This document shows, one piece after another, positions 4,417 through 5,651 of a stretch of DNA of 5,651 bases. Within the stretch, counting starts at the first letter, position 1. Every line of letters begins with the position of its first letter. The DNA is taken from positions 1 to 5,651 of the forward strand of contig DOWQ01000683.1 in assembly GCA_003519485.1 (NCBI GenBank), given 5' to 3'. The translations under genes were made by a program, and so were the position numbers. This stretch comes from Streptomyces sp. (GTDB taxonomy: Bacteria > Actinomycetota > Actinomycetes > Streptomycetales > Streptomycetaceae). A model generated the notes under the pieces. That model was given only the letters and a program-made list of their open reading frames with translations. It searched no databases and was not told the origin of the DNA.

Positions 4417-5535
4417 ATGCCCAGCAGCCCGGCCGCCCGAGCCATGGACGTGCTCGCCCGCCCCTTCTCCCTGGGAAGCCTCAACCTCGCCAACCGGCTC
4501 GCGATGGCGCCGATGACCCGCGAGTTCTCACCCGGCGGCGTGCCGGGCACCGATGTGGCGGAGTACTACGCCCGGCGCGCGGCGGGCGGAGTCGGCCTGA
4601 TCATCACGGAGGGCACCTACGTCGACCAGGCGTCGGCCGGCACCAGCGCCCGCGTCCCCCGGTTCCACGGCGCGGACGCGCTCGCGGGCTGGGCCGGGGT
4701 GGCGGACGCCGTGCACCGCGCGGGCGGCAAAATCGTCCCGCAGCTGTGGCATGTGGGCATGGCGCGCGCCGCCGGCGCCCCGCCGGTCGCGGAGGCGCCC
4801 CGGATCGGCCCCTCGGGCGTACCGCTGGACGATTCGGAGCCGGGCCGCGCGATGACCGCGGAGGACGTCGACGAGGTGATCGCGGCCTTCGCCGCCGGGG
4901 CGGCCGCCGCTGAGGCAGGCGGCTTCGACGGCATCGAGCTGCACGGGGCGCACGGCTACCTCATCGACCAGTTCCTGTGGTCCGGCACCAACCTGCGTGA
5001 CGACGGCTACGGCGGCGACCTCGCCTCCCGCAACCGGTTCGCCACCGAGATCGTGGCCGCCTGCCGCCGGGTCGTGTCCCCGGACTTCCCGATCATCTTC
5101 CGGATGTCCCAGTGGAAGATGGGCGCCTACGGGGCGAAGATCGCCGAGTCGCCGCAGGAGCTCGAAGCCGTCCTCACGCCGCTCGCCGACGCGGGCGTCG
5201 ACGCCTTCCACGCCTCCACGCGCCGCTACTGGCTCCCGGAGTTCGAGGACTCGGACCTCAACCTCGCGGGCTGGGCGAAGAAGCTCACCGGCCGGCCCAC
5301 GATCAGCGTCGGCTCGGTCGGCCTCGACAACGAGTTCATCAAGGCGTTCCAGGGCGAGCGGGGCGGGGTCACGGGCATCGAGCAGCTGCTGGACCGGCTG
5401 GAGCGCGACGAGTTCGACCTCGTGGCGGTCGGCCGCGCCCTGCTGGCCGACCCGGAGTGGGCCGCGAAGATCCTGAGCGGACACACCGACGAGCTCGACG
5501 CCTTCGACGCGAAGGCGCTCTCCACCCTGTACTGA
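4417..5535 (+). CDS. NADH:flavin oxidoreductase, Old Yellow Enzyme family (ene-reductase)
   Basis: The protein is an FMN-dependent TIM-barrel enzyme that uses NAD(P)H to reduce activated C=C bonds of enones or related electrophiles. With the ATG at 4417 it has 372 residues, normal for the family. Visible landmarks are the first strand with NRLAMAPMTR (26-35, Thr34 at the flavin-tuning position), ITEGTYVD (63-70), PQLWHVGM (108-115, Gln109), the substrate-anion pair His176/His179 in ELHGAHGYLIDQF with Tyr181, the FMN-phosphate region ISVGSVG (296-302), and GRALLADPEW (339-348) with Arg340. GAAGG at 4401-4405 is a distant Shine-Dalgarno sequence for 4417. An ATG at 4444 (MDVLARPF) is a real alternative, and the open frame extends up to a GTG at 4309 without family homology. 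It is probably its own transcription unit, with a dyad upstream and a terminator downstream. The physiological substrate cannot be read from the sequence. Confidence 0.94.
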   Translation: MPSSPAARAMDVLARPFSLGSLNLANRLAMAPMTREFSPGGVPGTDVAEYYARRAAGGVGLIITEGTYVDQASAGTSARVPRFHGADALAGWAGVADAVHRAGGKIVPQLWHVGMARAAGAPPVAEAPRIGPSGVPLDDSEPGRAMTAEDVDEVIAAFAAGAAAAEAGGFDGIELHGAHGYLIDQFLWSGTNLRDDGYGGDLASRNRFATEIVAACRRVVSPDFPIIFRMSQWKMGAYGAKIAESPQELEAVLTPLADAGVDAFHASTRRYWLPEFEDSDLNLAGWAKKLTGRPTISVGSVGLDNEFIKAFQGERGGVTGIEQLLDRLERDEFDLVAVGRALLADPEWAAKILSGHTDELDAFDAKALSTLY

Positions 5536-5547
5536 GACGCCCCTTGT

Positions 5548-5577
5548 GCCCGGGCCGGGTCGGGATCCGGCCCGGGC
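5548..5577 (+). terminator. Strong terminator hairpin after the flavin oxidoreductase gene
   Basis: GCCCGGGCCGG (5548-5558) pairs perfectly with CCGGCCCGGGC (5567-5577), an 11-bp all-GC stem with an 8-nt loop, starting 13 bp after the stop codon. A second small hairpin follows at 5579-5599, with stem GCCCC/GGGGC around a GTTC loop. No U-tract is present. Confidence 0.75.
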
Positions 5578-5651
5578 CGTCGCCCCGTTCGGGGCCGACC
5601 CTGTCCGTACGGCTGCCGCGACTGTCGTACCGGAACTGAACCGAACCGAAC

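Noticed and set aside
3210..4550. Minus-strand open frame of 446 codons opposite tesB
   Set aside because: It covers the complement of tesB and flanking spacers, is Arg/Gly-rich and has no ribosome binding site or family motif.
5633..5651. Short GAACC-like tandem repeat at the right edge
   Set aside because: Only about three 5-bp units are visible before the window ends, too little to call a repeat or a regulatory site.

Overview
The window is very GC-rich with a strong third-position G/C bias, and every gene lies on the + strand. It reads as chromosome of a filamentous-type or related high-GC actinobacterium. It has two blocks that do not normally sit together, and they meet inside one open reading frame.

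Block 1 (about 1-1812) is the downstream end of the division and cell-wall (dcw) cluster: the last codons of ftsZ with the SepF-binding tail, then sepF, a YggT/YlmG membrane protein (sepG) and the 5' four-fifths of a divIVA/wag31 gene. These proteins act at the cytoplasmic membrane. FtsZ polymers are anchored by SepF, the YggT protein is a small membrane partner, and DivIVA marks poles and septa. The usual ylmD and ylmE genes between ftsZ and sepF are absent; only 81 bp separate the two.

Block 2 (about 1813-5651) is a catabolic block. It starts with what looks like the last ~55 codons of a TetR-family regulator, fused in frame to the truncated DivIVA. An operator-like inverted repeat follows, then a long-chain-type acyl-CoA dehydrogenase, a TesB-type acyl-CoA thioesterase, a terminator-like hairpin region rich in CCGTACG repeats, an Old Yellow Enzyme family flavin oxidoreductase preceded by a separate dyad, and a strong terminator hairpin. 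The dehydrogenase and thioesterase look like a two-gene unit of fatty acyl-CoA metabolism, and their protein sequences have a Streptomyces-like feel. The SepF and DivIVA of block 1 are unlike the Streptomyces proteins I know: SepF is short and DivIVA has no Gln/Pro-rich linker.

The most important observation is the join at about 1801-1815. It is either a real rearrangement that made a DivIVA-TetR fusion, or a chimeric assembly of two actinobacterial genomes. The sequence alone cannot decide, but the change of protein family in mid-repeat and the apparent change of taxonomic flavour make an artefact a serious possibility. I see no CRISPR array, tRNA, rRNA, transposase or defence system here.
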